Part shown: piece after piece, positions 9,397 through 17,151 of the stretch
Position numbering within the stretch: the stretch's first letter is position 1
How the letters are laid out: every line of letters begins with the position of its first letter
From: Paenibacillus massiliensis subsp. panacisoli DSM 21345
GTDB lineage: Bacteria > Bacillota > Bacilli > Paenibacillales > Paenibacillaceae
Direction of reading: 5' to 3'
Assembly (NCBI RefSeq): GCF_000426545.1
Contig: NZ_AUFO01000015.1
Span: 1-64,000, forward strand
DNA: 64,000 bases
The notes under the pieces: model-generated
Databases searched by the model: none
Told to the model about the DNA's origin: nothing
What the model saw: the letters and a program-made list of their open reading frames with translations, nothing else
Translations under genes and position numbers: made by a program

Positions 9397-9933
9397 ATGG
9401 CACAATCCAAAGAGATCCGTGCGCGGGCCAAGAAGCTTCAGGGTCGTCCGGTCTGCATCACCCTGCACAGCGGAGAGACCTACGTCGGCTATATTACCGA
9501 TGTGAATTCCGGTGGGTTGGTGCTTGCCAGCGCTGGGACCCCTACAGAGGCGTCCTCCAAAAAGCAAGGCTCCCGTTCTACCAAGGGTAAAGCAGGTTCA
9601 CAGGCAACAGGTGCTCGTCGCAGCAAGGGAAAACGCAGTGCGCGCAGACCATCTGCCCGTTCGCGCTCCCGTAGGCCAGATGCCAAGGTGTCGGCATTCC
9701 TTCCCATGATGGGCTCGCTGTTCGGTGGTCTGGGCGGAGCTGGCGGCGCCGCAGCAGGTGCAGGAGGGCTGGGTGGCATGCTCGGTAGCGGCATGCGACT
9801 GTTCGGCATGATTCAGAGATTTGTCCCTGTCGTGAAGATGGGCTACGGCATGATCCAGTCGATTCGCCCGTTTCTCGGTGCCGTTCAGGGCTTCATGGCC
9901 CCGGCTACTCCAGCAGCACAGGATGAGGATTAG
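9397..9933 (+). CDS. Small protein with Sm-like N-terminus, basic linker and Gly-rich C-terminus
   Basis: A 178-residue protein of unknown function with a good ribosome site (AGGTGAT six bases before ATG). Three parts are visible. Residues about 14-45 (G-R-P-V-C-I-T-L-H-S-G-E-T-Y-V-G-Y-I-T-D-V then G-L-V-L-A) read like the Sm1 strand-turn-strand of an LSm/Hfq-like fold. Residues about 50-97 are very rich in Arg, Lys and Ser and could bind nucleic acid. Residues about 100-178 are Gly/Ala/Met-rich with hydrophobic stretches and an acidic end. The Sm assignment is from motif reading only. Similar layouts in spore-formers suggest a spore or coat role, which remains a guess. Confidence 0.65.
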   Translation: MAQSKEIRARAKKLQGRPVCITLHSGETYVGYITDVNSGGLVLASAGTPTEASSKKQGSRSTKGKAGSQATGARRSKGKRSARRPSARSRSRRPDAKVSAFLPMMGSLFGGLGGAGGAAAGAGGLGGMLGSGMRLFGMIQRFVPVVKMGYGMIQSIRPFLGAVQGFMAPATPAAQDED

Positions 9934-10002
9934 ACTGTCCATCCATACGAAATTCGAGCTCCCTCGGCCTTGTCGAAGGGGGCTATTCGTGATGCATGCA
10001 GC

Positions 10003-10259
10003 GTCTATTCAGTGTGGCGCTGTTTGCGGTCCTCATTGAAGGACAATCAGCAGGTCGTGCTAGGCTTGTCCTCTTCCAAGCTGGAAGAGCTGGAGCGCAA
10101 GGAGGATGTATCGAGGAAGCGAAGCAATATGTGGATCTGAATCGGATCTGCCTAAGCTCACAATGCGGATTTGCCTCCACCGAGGAAGGCAACCATCTGA
10201 CCGAGGAGCAACAAATGCGCAAGCTTGCCTTTATTAAGGAGATTGCCGAAGAGATATAG
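10003..10259 (+). pseudogene. Remnant of a MetE-like (YxjG/YxjH-type) methionine synthase
   Basis: The C-terminal end of a cobalamin-independent methionine-synthase-like protein survives in two frames. Frame one reads V-V-L-G-L-S-S-S-K-L-E-E-L-E-R-K-E-D (about 10051-10104). After a frame change the second reads I-E-E-A-K-Q-Y-V-D-L-N-R-I-C-L-S-S-Q-C-G-F-A-S-T-E-E-G-N, ending at 10259. The C-G-F-A-S-T-E-E-G-N block is a signature of the family and contains the zinc-ligand cysteine. The N-terminal three quarters of the gene are absent, so this is a dead fragment. Confidence 0.8.
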
Positions 10260-10304
10260 AATTCACTCAGAACTAGAGCAGTCCAATAATAGTGCAACAA
10301 TCCC

Positions 10305-10358
10305 GAACAACAAGCTTCATAGCGGTCGAGAGGACTCCCGCTTGCAGCGGCTCTATAT
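10305..10358 (+). repeat. Partial copy of a dispersed palindromic repeat
   Basis: GAACAACAAGCTT followed by GGTCGA and CTCCCGCTTGCAGCGGCTCTATA matches the right ends of the two larger copies at 50168-50320 (same orientation) and 46153-46342 (opposite orientation). Only about 54 bases of the element are recognisable here. Confidence 0.65.
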
Positions 10359-10373
10359 TTACATTGAGTCTGG

Positions 10374-10407
10374 TCCAGTTGTAGCTTTTTAAGAAGCTAC
10401 AACTGGA
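10374..10407. repeat. Perfect 14-bp inverted repeat hairpin
   Basis: TCCAGTTGTAGCTT and its exact complement are separated by six bases. It lies between the pseudogene and the 3' end of the glycosyltransferase pair and lacks a T-run on either side, so a terminator function is doubtful. Confidence 0.6.
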
Positions 10408-10577
10408 TCATTGTCACTCAAGTAACAGCTATACGGTTCAGTCCTCCGTATCGCTATTGTGCATCCCATGGAGAAAGGTCATCCCCAGCAGCGAGCAGAT
10501 ATGAGGAGGATTTTGGGTGGAGGGCACAGGAGCATCGACATGTACCGAAGAAATGATTGATAGCTTAGGTTGGTATA

Positions 10578-11297
10578 TTACGTAGATACGTAAGCTTTGG
10601 GATTTCCCACCTTCAGTACCTTGGCCTGCCCGGATAGCAGCTCCCTATCGCTTACAATCCAGGTATGGTTCCTCGAATTTCGTCTGCGAATCGCGAGAAA
10701 GTTGGAGGTGCTTCCTGAGTATATTCGGTATCCCCTGGCCTTGCTATTGCGGAACAGTCTGATGCACTCTCCTCGATTTTGATCCGGGAAGCCCACCTGA
10801 CTCAGCACATAGCGTGAGGCGAGCAGAGTGGCGCCCTGAACGAGGGAGACATATTGATTCGCTTGGTCAGGGTAACGAAGCAGGAGAAGCCCCTTCCCAC
10901 CCAAATACATATAGTGGGCACGCTTCCCTACAATATCAGCCTTGGTCTTCAGCAGGGTCCGTACACTCTCCGTCAAATAACCCGCGGCATAATAATCGTC
11001 ATCATCGAATTTGGCAATCAGGCTGTACCGGGCTCGCGCAACCCCATAATTAAGGCAGCGTCCAAGTGACACCTTCCCCGGCAAGCTATAGACGCGTACA
11101 TTCTTATAAGGCTTTGCGGCCGTTCTATACTCATCTACCTGTAGCTGATTATGATTCAAGATGATAATGAGCTCCTTCTTCTTATAATTCTGTCTGTTGT
11201 AATTACGGAGAAGGGCCCGCATGCATTGCCGACGCTTGGTACATACGATGATTGATACCCCGTTCTGAGAATGGGAAATAGTTGAGTTGGCCATCAC
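10578..11297 (-). CDS. Family 2 glycosyltransferase, paralogue with an altered E-D motif
   Basis: A 239-residue GT-A glycosyltransferase without membrane segments. It shows the G-V-S-I-I-V-C-T nucleotide-binding start, the metal-binding F-D-D-D-D-Y-Y motif and the C-terminal R-R-R-N-S-x-x-H-T-W block. It is a clear paralogue of the gene upstream and overlaps it by four bases (ATGA), so they are translationally coupled. Where the paralogue has G-E-D-D-Q-F, this copy has G-E-C-I-R-L: the aspartate that normally acts as catalytic base is a cysteine. It may be inactive or altered. Similar proteins in spore-formers are thought to decorate the spore surface; acceptor and donor are unknown. Confidence 0.85.
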   Translation of the reverse strand: MMANSTISHSQNGVSIIVCTKRRQCMRALLRNYNRQNYKKKELIIILNHNQLQVDEYRTAAKPYKNVRVYSLPGKVSLGRCLNYGVARARYSLIAKFDDDDYYAAGYLTESVRTLLKTKADIVGKRAHYMYLGGKGLLLLRYPDQANQYVSLVQGATLLASRYVLSQVGFPDQNRGECIRLFRNSKARGYRIYSGSTSNFLAIRRRNSRNHTWIVSDRELLSGQAKVLKVGNPKAYVST

Positions 11298-12031
11298 GAT
11301 ACGCCCTTTGGCTTTTTCTGTACGAATTTCTTGTAATTCCGCACTGATCGTATCCGTTGGCTGGCGGAGATCAGCTCCTGGTCACTGATGATCCAGGTGT
11401 GATGTGCTGAGTTCTTACGGCGTATCGCTAGAAAGTTATGTCGACCGGCAGAATATACCCTGTACCCTTTCTGTCTACTTCGTATACAGAACTGATCATC
11501 TTCACCTACGCTGCGATTGGGAAAGTGAACGTTACGTAATACCTGGCGCTTGATGACAAGTGTTGCACCGGGGATAACCTTTACAGGCCGATGCTCATCC
11601 TTCGCGAAGCGCAATATCAGTGACTTGGAGCCTCGTAAATACATATAATGAGCTCGTTTTCCAATGACATCGGCATTGGTTTTTTGGAAGGTTAGCAAGC
11701 TGTCTGTTAAATAGTAGGGGGCATAGTAGTCATCGTCATCGAATTTGGCAATGTAGCTATACTTGGCTTTCTTGACGGCATTATTCAGACAAGCGCCGAG
11801 CGAGTGATGCTGTGGAGCCCGATACACGTGAACGTTACGAAGCTTTTTAGCCATGCTCTTATAAGGCGCCAGTGGGATGGAGTCGTTGTTGACAATAATA
11901 ATAAGCTCTTTCTTGGAATGGCGCTGACGACTATAATTCTGAAGTAGATTTTTGATAAAGCCCCTGCGATTTGTACAGGAAATAATAGATACTCCTTGCT
12001 GGGTGATAGAGTTTCTTGGGCTGACCCCCAT
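11294..12031 (-). CDS. Family 2 glycosyltransferase
   Basis: A 245-residue GT2 enzyme. V-S-I-I-S-C-T-N-R opens the fold, F-D-D-D-D-Y-Y-A-P-Y-Y is the DxD metal site, G-E-D-D-Q-F carries the predicted catalytic aspartate and R-R-K-N-S-A-H-H-T-W closes the domain. It has no signal peptide or membrane helix and so acts in the cytosol or at the membrane face. ATG at 12031 is preceded by a GGGGGG ribosome site. It is the first gene of a two-gene operon with a tandem paralogue. The donor sugar and acceptor cannot be inferred. Confidence 0.87.
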   Translation of the reverse strand: MGVSPRNSITQQGVSIISCTNRRGFIKNLLQNYSRQRHSKKELIIIVNNDSIPLAPYKSMAKKLRNVHVYRAPQHHSLGACLNNAVKKAKYSYIAKFDDDDYYAPYYLTDSLLTFQKTNADVIGKRAHYMYLRGSKSLILRFAKDEHRPVKVIPGATLVIKRQVLRNVHFPNRSVGEDDQFCIRSRQKGYRVYSAGRHNFLAIRRKNSAHHTWIISDQELISASQRIRSVRNYKKFVQKKPKGVS

Positions 12032-12267
12032 GATATCGCCCCCCTTATTCGTGATAATTGAAGCTAGTTCTCTCTAAACTATGTAATTAGTAGCTATGGG
12101 GAACGGCCAATTCACTAAATGGAGAATGAGCACATCAACCAGCGAAGGAGCTGTAGTGATTGAAAGAGCAAATGGTAGTGAGGGCTTGGTGCTAGGATGA
12201 AATTTCTATTTCGCCGATTGAACTTTTTGTCGCCCACAATACTCTTATAGGGGAATGAGGTGAGGAG

Positions 12268-12819
12268 ATGAAGGTCGCCCGAGGGGTCAGACAAGCGCAA
12301 AAAGGGAATAAAGAAGCCTTGCTCCAATTGATTCTAGCCAATAAGGATGCCTATTTCAGACTGGCATTATCTTATATGGGGAATGAGCATGATGCGATGG
12401 ATGCCTTAGAAGAGATGATCATCATCTTGTACGAGAAGATTCACCAATTGAGAAAGGTGGATTCATTCGACAGCTGGAGTCGAACCATTCTGGTGAATCA
12501 TTGCAGAGCCATGCTGAAGAGGCGGAACAAGACCATTTTGATTGATGAGTGGCAGGGTGACAACGCCAGGGATCGCGATGCAGCGGGTATCCAGGATCCG
12601 TATGAACAGCAGGATCAGAACATGGACATTCGCCGTTCGCTGGAGCGGGTGAATCCCGATCAGAAGGAAGCGATTGAGCTCAGATATTTTCACGATCTGG
12701 ATTATGAAGCTATCGCTAGGATCACGAATGTATCGGTAGGAACGGTGAAATCCAGGGTGTTCAATGGCTTGAAAAAGCTCAAGAAATGGTACGGGGGTGA
12801 ATCAGATGGAACGAATTGA
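12268..12819 (+). CDS. RNA polymerase ECF sigma factor
   Basis: A 183-residue sigma-70-family factor of the extracytoplasmic-function type. Region 2 (about 20-85, A-Y-F-R-L-A-L-S-Y-M-G-N-E-H-D-A-M-D-A) and region 4 (about 125-175, L-R-Y-F-H-D-L-D-Y-E-A-I-A and V-G-T-V-K-S-R-V-F-N-G-L-K-K-L) are both complete, with no region 1 or 3. It directs polymerase to envelope-stress-type promoters. The downstream gene overlaps its end and encodes a membrane protein with a DUF4179-like region, the usual anti-sigma partner in Bacillota. The start is ATG at 12268 with GAGGTGAGGAG directly before it. Confidence 0.9.
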   Translation: MKVARGVRQAQKGNKEALLQLILANKDAYFRLALSYMGNEHDAMDALEEMIIILYEKIHQLRKVDSFDSWSRTILVNHCRAMLKRRNKTILIDEWQGDNARDRDAAGIQDPYEQQDQNMDIRRSLERVNPDQKEAIELRYFHDLDYEAIARITNVSVGTVKSRVFNGLKKLKKWYGGESDGTN

Positions 12820-14116
12820 AGAACTACTAGCCGATGAGCGAGAGCGGATAACTGCTTTACAAGCACCTGAGGAGCTGGAGGGAAGACTTCGCCAGGCGCT
12901 GGATCGGACTCCTGACAGGAGGCGGCGCAGCAAGGCTTCAAGATGGGCGATTGCAGTAGCGATAACAGCTATAGTGATATCGGTTGGTGGCTACAACTAT
13001 GAAGCCTTTGCTTACTACGGCCAAAGAATCCTCGGGTTCGATGCGGTCATGACAGGCACGTTAAAGAAAGTAAATGCTGCTGGCATGGGACAAACTCTTG
13101 ATCAGCATGTCGTTCTGCAGGATGGCACGGAGCTTGTTGTAAGCGGCCTAATGGCCGATGCCAATCAATTGATTTTGTACTACTCTCTCCGCAATCCTGA
13201 TGGTATTGCCAAGCAGACGCAGGATTCTTTTCGACTATCCCAGCTGACGGGCTTCTTGACAGACTCCTACATGGGCTGGGGAACGACGACGATCAATGAC
13301 GAACAGACAGAGCTGATTGGTCTCGCCGGCTTTGATCCGGTCAATGCATTCGCCAAGCAACTGACGCTGCATTACGCTGAGCAGACAGATGATCAGCATA
13401 TGAGGATGGGCAGCCTAACCTTTCCTTACCATCCGAAGCAAGCCATCCAGACACAGGTGCAGCAGGCGATTAAGACTAGGATTGCCGTCGATCAGGGAGC
13501 CATTACATTCGGGTCCATTACAGCAACACCGCTCTCCACCGTCGTCAAGGGGACTTGGAATGTGAAGGAGCTGGACCGGATTCGTCAGCCATTTGAGGGC
13601 ATAGAGCTGCTCGCCAATGGCAAGCCTGTCTCGATGGAAGGAAGCGGGGTTAGCAACTCTGTACGCGGAAGAACGTTCGAGCTTCGTTATGATACTTTGC
13701 CTAAGGATCTGGAGACGCTGCAATTGGTTGTCAGGACGTTCTCAGGCTATGAGAGGACTGACGCGGAGGTCAACCTGACACATGGATCTCAGACTGACGT
13801 GCAGGCTGACAGGCCCATATCTGTGGGCGGCAATGAGCTATGGATTAAGCAGGTTAAGACGACCGATGAAGGAACAGAGATCACACTGGCGACCGAAGAC
13901 GATGTTCTCCTGAATGGGGTGACCCTGGAGACGATGGAAGGAACGACGGAGCTGCGCACGACCATAGGCCAAACCGAGGCGAAGGGGAAGGATGGAGAGC
14001 TTCTCAAGGAACGCACGCTGTTGTTCGACACGAGCGGGCAGCCGAAGACGTTGCATATTGAAGGGATTCATTATAGAAAAACGTACGACAAGACGGTAGA
14101 CATTCCACTCGATTGA
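12806..14116 (+). CDS. DUF4179-type membrane protein, probable anti-sigma factor
   Basis: About 436 residues. The cytoplasmic N-terminus (about 1-45) is charged and probably binds the sigma factor. One membrane helix (A-I-A-V-A-I-T-A-I-V-I-S-V, about 48-66) is followed by a large extracellular beta-rich region resembling DUF4179 and DUF5643 domains. The gene overlaps the sigma gene by 14 bases. The frame also allows GTG at 12797, but the GGGGGTG run is better spaced for ATG at 12806, so I chose that. Signal and release mechanism are unknown. Confidence 0.82.
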   Translation: MERIEELLADERERITALQAPEELEGRLRQALDRTPDRRRRSKASRWAIAVAITAIVISVGGYNYEAFAYYGQRILGFDAVMTGTLKKVNAAGMGQTLDQHVVLQDGTELVVSGLMADANQLILYYSLRNPDGIAKQTQDSFRLSQLTGFLTDSYMGWGTTTINDEQTELIGLAGFDPVNAFAKQLTLHYAEQTDDQHMRMGSLTFPYHPKQAIQTQVQQAIKTRIAVDQGAITFGSITATPLSTVVKGTWNVKELDRIRQPFEGIELLANGKPVSMEGSGVSNSVRGRTFELRYDTLPKDLETLQLVVRTFSGYERTDAEVNLTHGSQTDVQADRPISVGGNELWIKQVKTTDEGTEITLATEDDVLLNGVTLETMEGTTELRTTIGQTEAKGKDGELLKERTLLFDTSGQPKTLHIEGIHYRKTYDKTVDIPLD

Positions 14117-14311
14117 CTGAAGGAGGAGTCACCCTATACTCCACATAATCACTACTTTGCCTTGGCGGGTATAAATGCAGCTTCCTCCCTCGCGGTGCTG
14201 CATAATATAAGATAGATTACAGAGGTAATAGATAGAGAGTATGCAGCAAAAATAAAGTGTACGGTCGATAATGGAGAGTTCTGCTATAATGGCGGCAGGA
14301 GGGAATAGAAT

Positions 14312-15070
14312 ATGCACACGTTAGAGAGCTTGGTGAAGCAATTAGAAGAGCTGGGCATTGACAGCCAAGGTACGCTGTTGGTCCATTCATCCCTGAAAAG
14401 CATGGGTCCGGTCGAAGGCGGCGCGGATACCGTATTAGATGCATATACCGCATATATGAAGGATGGTTTGTTGGTGCTGCCTACCCATACATGGTCCTAT
14501 ATCAAAGCGGACAACCCTAGATTTTACGTAGATCAATCCCCATCCTGTATTGGCATTCTGCCAGAGCTTTTTCGTAACAGACCAGGTGTGGTCCGCTCTT
14601 GGCATCCTACGCACTCGGTAGCTGCATTGGGGCAGGATGCGGTAGAGTTCACCAAGGACGATCACCTCTTCGACACGCCTTGCGCCAGAGGCTCGGCCTG
14701 GGGGAAGCTGCTTGACCGAAAGGCGACCATATTGCTGGTGGGAGTCGACTTAAGACGCAATACCTTCATCCACGGTGTCGAGGAGTGGGCCGACATCCCT
14801 GGGCGACTAACAGATGCTCATGAAATGCTATATACCGTTCTGCCTGACGGAACGGAGATCCCTGTGCCTTCCCGAAGACATTGGGGATTGTCGTGGTCCG
14901 AGCATTTCTGGAAGGTTGATGAGGTCCTTGAGAGTAGAGGCGCGATGCGCAAGGGGCAGCTAGGTGACGCAGTGGTCCGAGTATGTGATGCAGCGGCCGT
15001 GGCCGAGGTGATTACCGAGATGCTGGCGGACAACCCTGCGTTATTTTCGGATAATAACCCCTTGCTATAA
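14312..15070 (+). CDS. AAC(3)-family aminoglycoside N-acetyltransferase-like protein
   Basis: A 252-residue member of the antibiotic acetyltransferase (AAC(3)/YokD) family. Family motifs are L-L-V-H-S-S-L-K-S-M-G near residues 22-32, G-G-A-D-T-V, the L-P-T-H-T block, W-H-P-T-H-S-V-A-A-L-G near 96-106 and G-V-x-x-x-x-N-T-F-I-H in the second half. These enzymes move acetyl from CoA to an amine; many chromosomal members have unknown substrates, so resistance is possible but not shown. An extended -10 (TGCTATAAT, 14282-14290) and AGGAGGG precede the gene. It stands alone, closed by a terminator. Confidence 0.87.
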   Translation: MHTLESLVKQLEELGIDSQGTLLVHSSLKSMGPVEGGADTVLDAYTAYMKDGLLVLPTHTWSYIKADNPRFYVDQSPSCIGILPELFRNRPGVVRSWHPTHSVAALGQDAVEFTKDDHLFDTPCARGSAWGKLLDRKATILLVGVDLRRNTFIHGVEEWADIPGRLTDAHEMLYTVLPDGTEIPVPSRRHWGLSWSEHFWKVDEVLESRGAMRKGQLGDAVVRVCDAAAVAEVITEMLADNPALFSDNNPLL

Positions 15071-15136
15071 GTGAGTGAACCGGTGAGGAGATTCGTATCG
15101 CTGTATTTGTGCACAGTGTATCGGTGTAAAAAAAAG

Positions 15137-15184
15137 AGGTTCCCCTGTTGTCATCAGGATGGGTGATGATAGGGGGCCTTTTTA
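15137..15184 (+). terminator. Intrinsic terminator after the acetyltransferase gene
   Basis: An imperfect long stem (AGGTTCCCCTGTTGTCATCA against TGATGATAGGGGGCC) is followed by TTTTT. It isolates the acetyltransferase from the efflux-gene leader downstream. Confidence 0.75.
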
Positions 15185-15323
15185 AGTTGCCGTATCAACT
15201 GACTAATCAGTTATAAGCTGTGTCTTATTGTCCAAAGGGTCAAATCTACATGGGTCTACTTAATCTGAAAAAGGGTCGGAGAGTATAGAGCCACTTAACA
15301 AGCTGTGAATAGTCGGCGAAATA

Positions 15324-15352
15324 TTGACGGCAGATTCGATCCATGTTATAAA
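15324..15352 (+). promoter_or_regulatory. SigA-type promoter of the Mef-like efflux gene
   Basis: TTGACG (15324-15329) and TATAAA (15347-15352) are exactly 17 bases apart, close to the housekeeping consensus. Transcription would start near 15359, leaving an untranslated leader of nearly 290 bases before the efflux gene, which contains the leader peptide and terminator. Confidence 0.75.
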
Positions 15353-15386
15353 TCACATATATTCAGTCAAAGGAGGCTCGCCATCC

Positions 15387-15413
15387 ATGCTACATTCTGT
15401 GCGTATTCGATAG
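15387..15413 (+). CDS. Macrolide-sensing leader peptide MLHSVRIR
   Basis: An eight-codon frame (M-L-H-S-V-R-I-R, stop TAG) begins ten bases after AAAGGAGG, a near-perfect ribosome site. The ending Arg-X-Arg matches the macrolide-dependent arrest motif known from leader peptides such as ErmDL (MTHSMRLR) and the mef(A) leader (MTASMRLR); five of eight residues equal ErmDL. An intrinsic terminator begins nine bases after the stop codon and a Mef-like efflux gene follows. By analogy, a drug-bound ribosome stalled here would prevent terminator folding. Function is inferred from sequence and context. Confidence 0.8.
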   Translation: MLHSVRIR

Positions 15414-15422
15414 GCTGGCAAT

Positions 15423-15461
15423 AAAAAAGCTGATTTTTCTCCACGTCATGTGGGCTTTTTT
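15423..15461 (+). terminator. Attenuator-type intrinsic terminator in the efflux-gene leader
   Basis: AAAAAAGC pairs with GCTTTTTT at the base and CCAC with GTGG at the tip, ending in six T residues. It sits immediately after the leader peptide and about 185 bases before the efflux gene. It is placed to be the regulated termination point. Confidence 0.75.
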
Positions 15462-15586
15462 GAGCTGCTTATGATTACGTATGTAGAACATGGATGTGAT
15501 GGGAATAGCTTGTTGAGCTATGCCTTTATTCGGGTTGTTCTCTCTCGTGTCGGTGCAGGTCAAAGTTCGCAGAAGTGGACGGGGAT

Positions 15587-15636
15587 CTGTATTTTTTATT
15601 GCCTAAAAACAAGGAACCAATAAAAAATACAGGGAG
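15587..15636 (+). promoter_or_regulatory. 15-bp hairpin reaching the Shine-Dalgarno of the efflux gene
   Basis: CTGTATTTTTTATTG (15587-15601) and its exact complement (15618-15632) form a perfect 15-base stem with a 16-base loop. The last two bases of the right arm belong to the AGGGAG ribosome site (15631-15636). It could limit ribosome access to the efflux gene as a second control layer. It has no following T-run. Confidence 0.65.
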
Positions 15637-15646
15637 AGAATCAAAT

Positions 15647-16858
15647 ATGAGAGAACATCACTGGAAGCGAAATTTCTTTATGATATGGGCAGGGCAGGCT
15701 ATCTCGCTGATTACTAGTTCGGCTCTGCAAATGGCTATCATCTGGTATTTAACAGATACCACAGGGTCTGCGCTGGTGCTGTCGATAGCTACACTGGTGG
15801 GCTTCTTGCCCCAGGCTGTCCTTGGGACCATGATTGGTGTCTTGGTGGACCGCTGGAATCGAAAGTGGGTGATGATGGGCGCAGACCTTCTTGTGGCAGC
15901 CGCAGGTGTTGTCCTGGCGGTAATCGCGCTCACGGTTGAGCTGCCCATTTGGGTCGTGATGCTGGTGCTATTCATCCGCAGTGTTGGGACTGCATTTCAT
16001 ACACCTGCTCTGGGCGCAGTGACACCGTTGCTGGTTCCGGAGGAACAATTAACGAGGTGTGCAGGCTATACCCAATCTGTCCAATCGCTGAGCTTCATAG
16101 TAAGCCCGGCGCTGGGGGCGGTGCTATATGCTGCATGGGATCTGTCAGCCATTATTGCCCTTGATGTGGCAGGGGCACTGATCGCCTGTACGATGGTCAT
16201 GCTCGTTCGGATTCCAACACCAGACATGTCGATGAATCAGGGTGCTAGCAGTAGCTTGATTGAGGAATTCAAGGAAGGGTATTACGCCCTGCGAGCATCG
16301 AGGGGATTGTTCTCATTGCTCTGGATTGGCGCGCTATATGCCTTGGTATTTATGCCGATCAATGCCCTATTTCCTCTCATGAGCATGGGTTACTTTGGGG
16401 GTACAGCCACACATGCTTCCATCGTAGAGATCGTCTTCGCCAGTGGCATGCTGATGGGTGGCATGCTGCTGGGGGTGTGGGGGGGATTCAGGAGCCGTGC
16501 ATGGAGCATCACGCTCTCGGTTGCCTTGATGGGCATTGCCTTGCTCATTTCGGGGTGGCTTCCTACGGATGGATTTCTGATGTTCGCCATATGCAGCGCG
16601 CTTATGGGCTTTACGAGTCCGTTCTATAGTGGTGTACAGACGGCGCTCATTCAGGAACACATCCAACCGATGTACCTGGGGCGGGTGTTCGGGCTTATGG
16701 GTAGTCTGGCCTCCTTTGCCATGCCAGTCGGGCTGGTCATGTCGGGTATCTTTGCGGATCAGATTGGTATTGAAATGTGGTTCAGACTTTCCGGGGCTTG
16801 TATCTTAGTCCTTGCACTCGCGTGTGTAGCCCTGCCATCTGTGCGCAGCTTGAAATAA
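15647..16858 (+). CDS. Mef-like macrolide efflux MFS transporter
   Basis: A 403-residue, roughly 12-helix major facilitator protein. Blocks such as I-W-A-G-Q-A-I-S-L-I-T-S, L-Q-M-A-I-I-W-Y-L-T, T-G-S-A-L-V-L-S, G-V-L-V-D-R-W-N-R-K, F-I-R-S-V-G-T-A-F-H-T-P-A-L and Y-S-G-V-Q-T-A-L-I-Q-E agree closely with MefA/MefE, which export 14- and 15-membered macrolides by proton antiport. The frame stays open back to GTG at 15575 through the hairpin, but ATG at 15647 has a proper AGGGAG site and gives the family-length N-terminus (R-E-H-H-W-K-R). No msr(D)-type ABC-F gene follows. Expression is probably controlled by the leader described upstream. Substrate is inferred from similarity. Confidence 0.9.
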   Translation: MREHHWKRNFFMIWAGQAISLITSSALQMAIIWYLTDTTGSALVLSIATLVGFLPQAVLGTMIGVLVDRWNRKWVMMGADLLVAAAGVVLAVIALTVELPIWVVMLVLFIRSVGTAFHTPALGAVTPLLVPEEQLTRCAGYTQSVQSLSFIVSPALGAVLYAAWDLSAIIALDVAGALIACTMVMLVRIPTPDMSMNQGASSSLIEEFKEGYYALRASRGLFSLLWIGALYALVFMPINALFPLMSMGYFGGTATHASIVEIVFASGMLMGGMLLGVWGGFRSRAWSITLSVALMGIALLISGWLPTDGFLMFAICSALMGFTSPFYSGVQTALIQEHIQPMYLGRVFGLMGSLASFAMPVGLVMSGIFADQIGIEMWFRLSGACILVLALACVALPSVRSLK

Positions 16859-17151
16859 AATAGATCGACCGCTTCTCAGTAAATATCGAGGAGAGTGTAG
16901 GGTGGGAAGTGATGAAAGGGGCTGCTTGAGCGGCTCCTTTCGTTGTATGCCCGATTATAATTTCCTCTCCATATCCGTCATAGGTTGGTCGAACTGCCAT
17001 TGTGTGGGCTAGCTCATGCTTGTAGCAGTATGATAAGATGTGGTTTATAACCATGAACGTAGAAGGAACAGGCCCTTTTCAGGTCTTATTAGCGTAATGG
17101 CATACAATTGCAAGTCATCGTAGTTGTCTGGCTCAAGAAGGAGAAAGATGT

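Noticed and set aside
9934..9990. GC-rich hairpin (AGCTCCCTCG/CGAAGGGGGCT) as terminator
   Set aside because: No T-run follows and the stem is imperfect.
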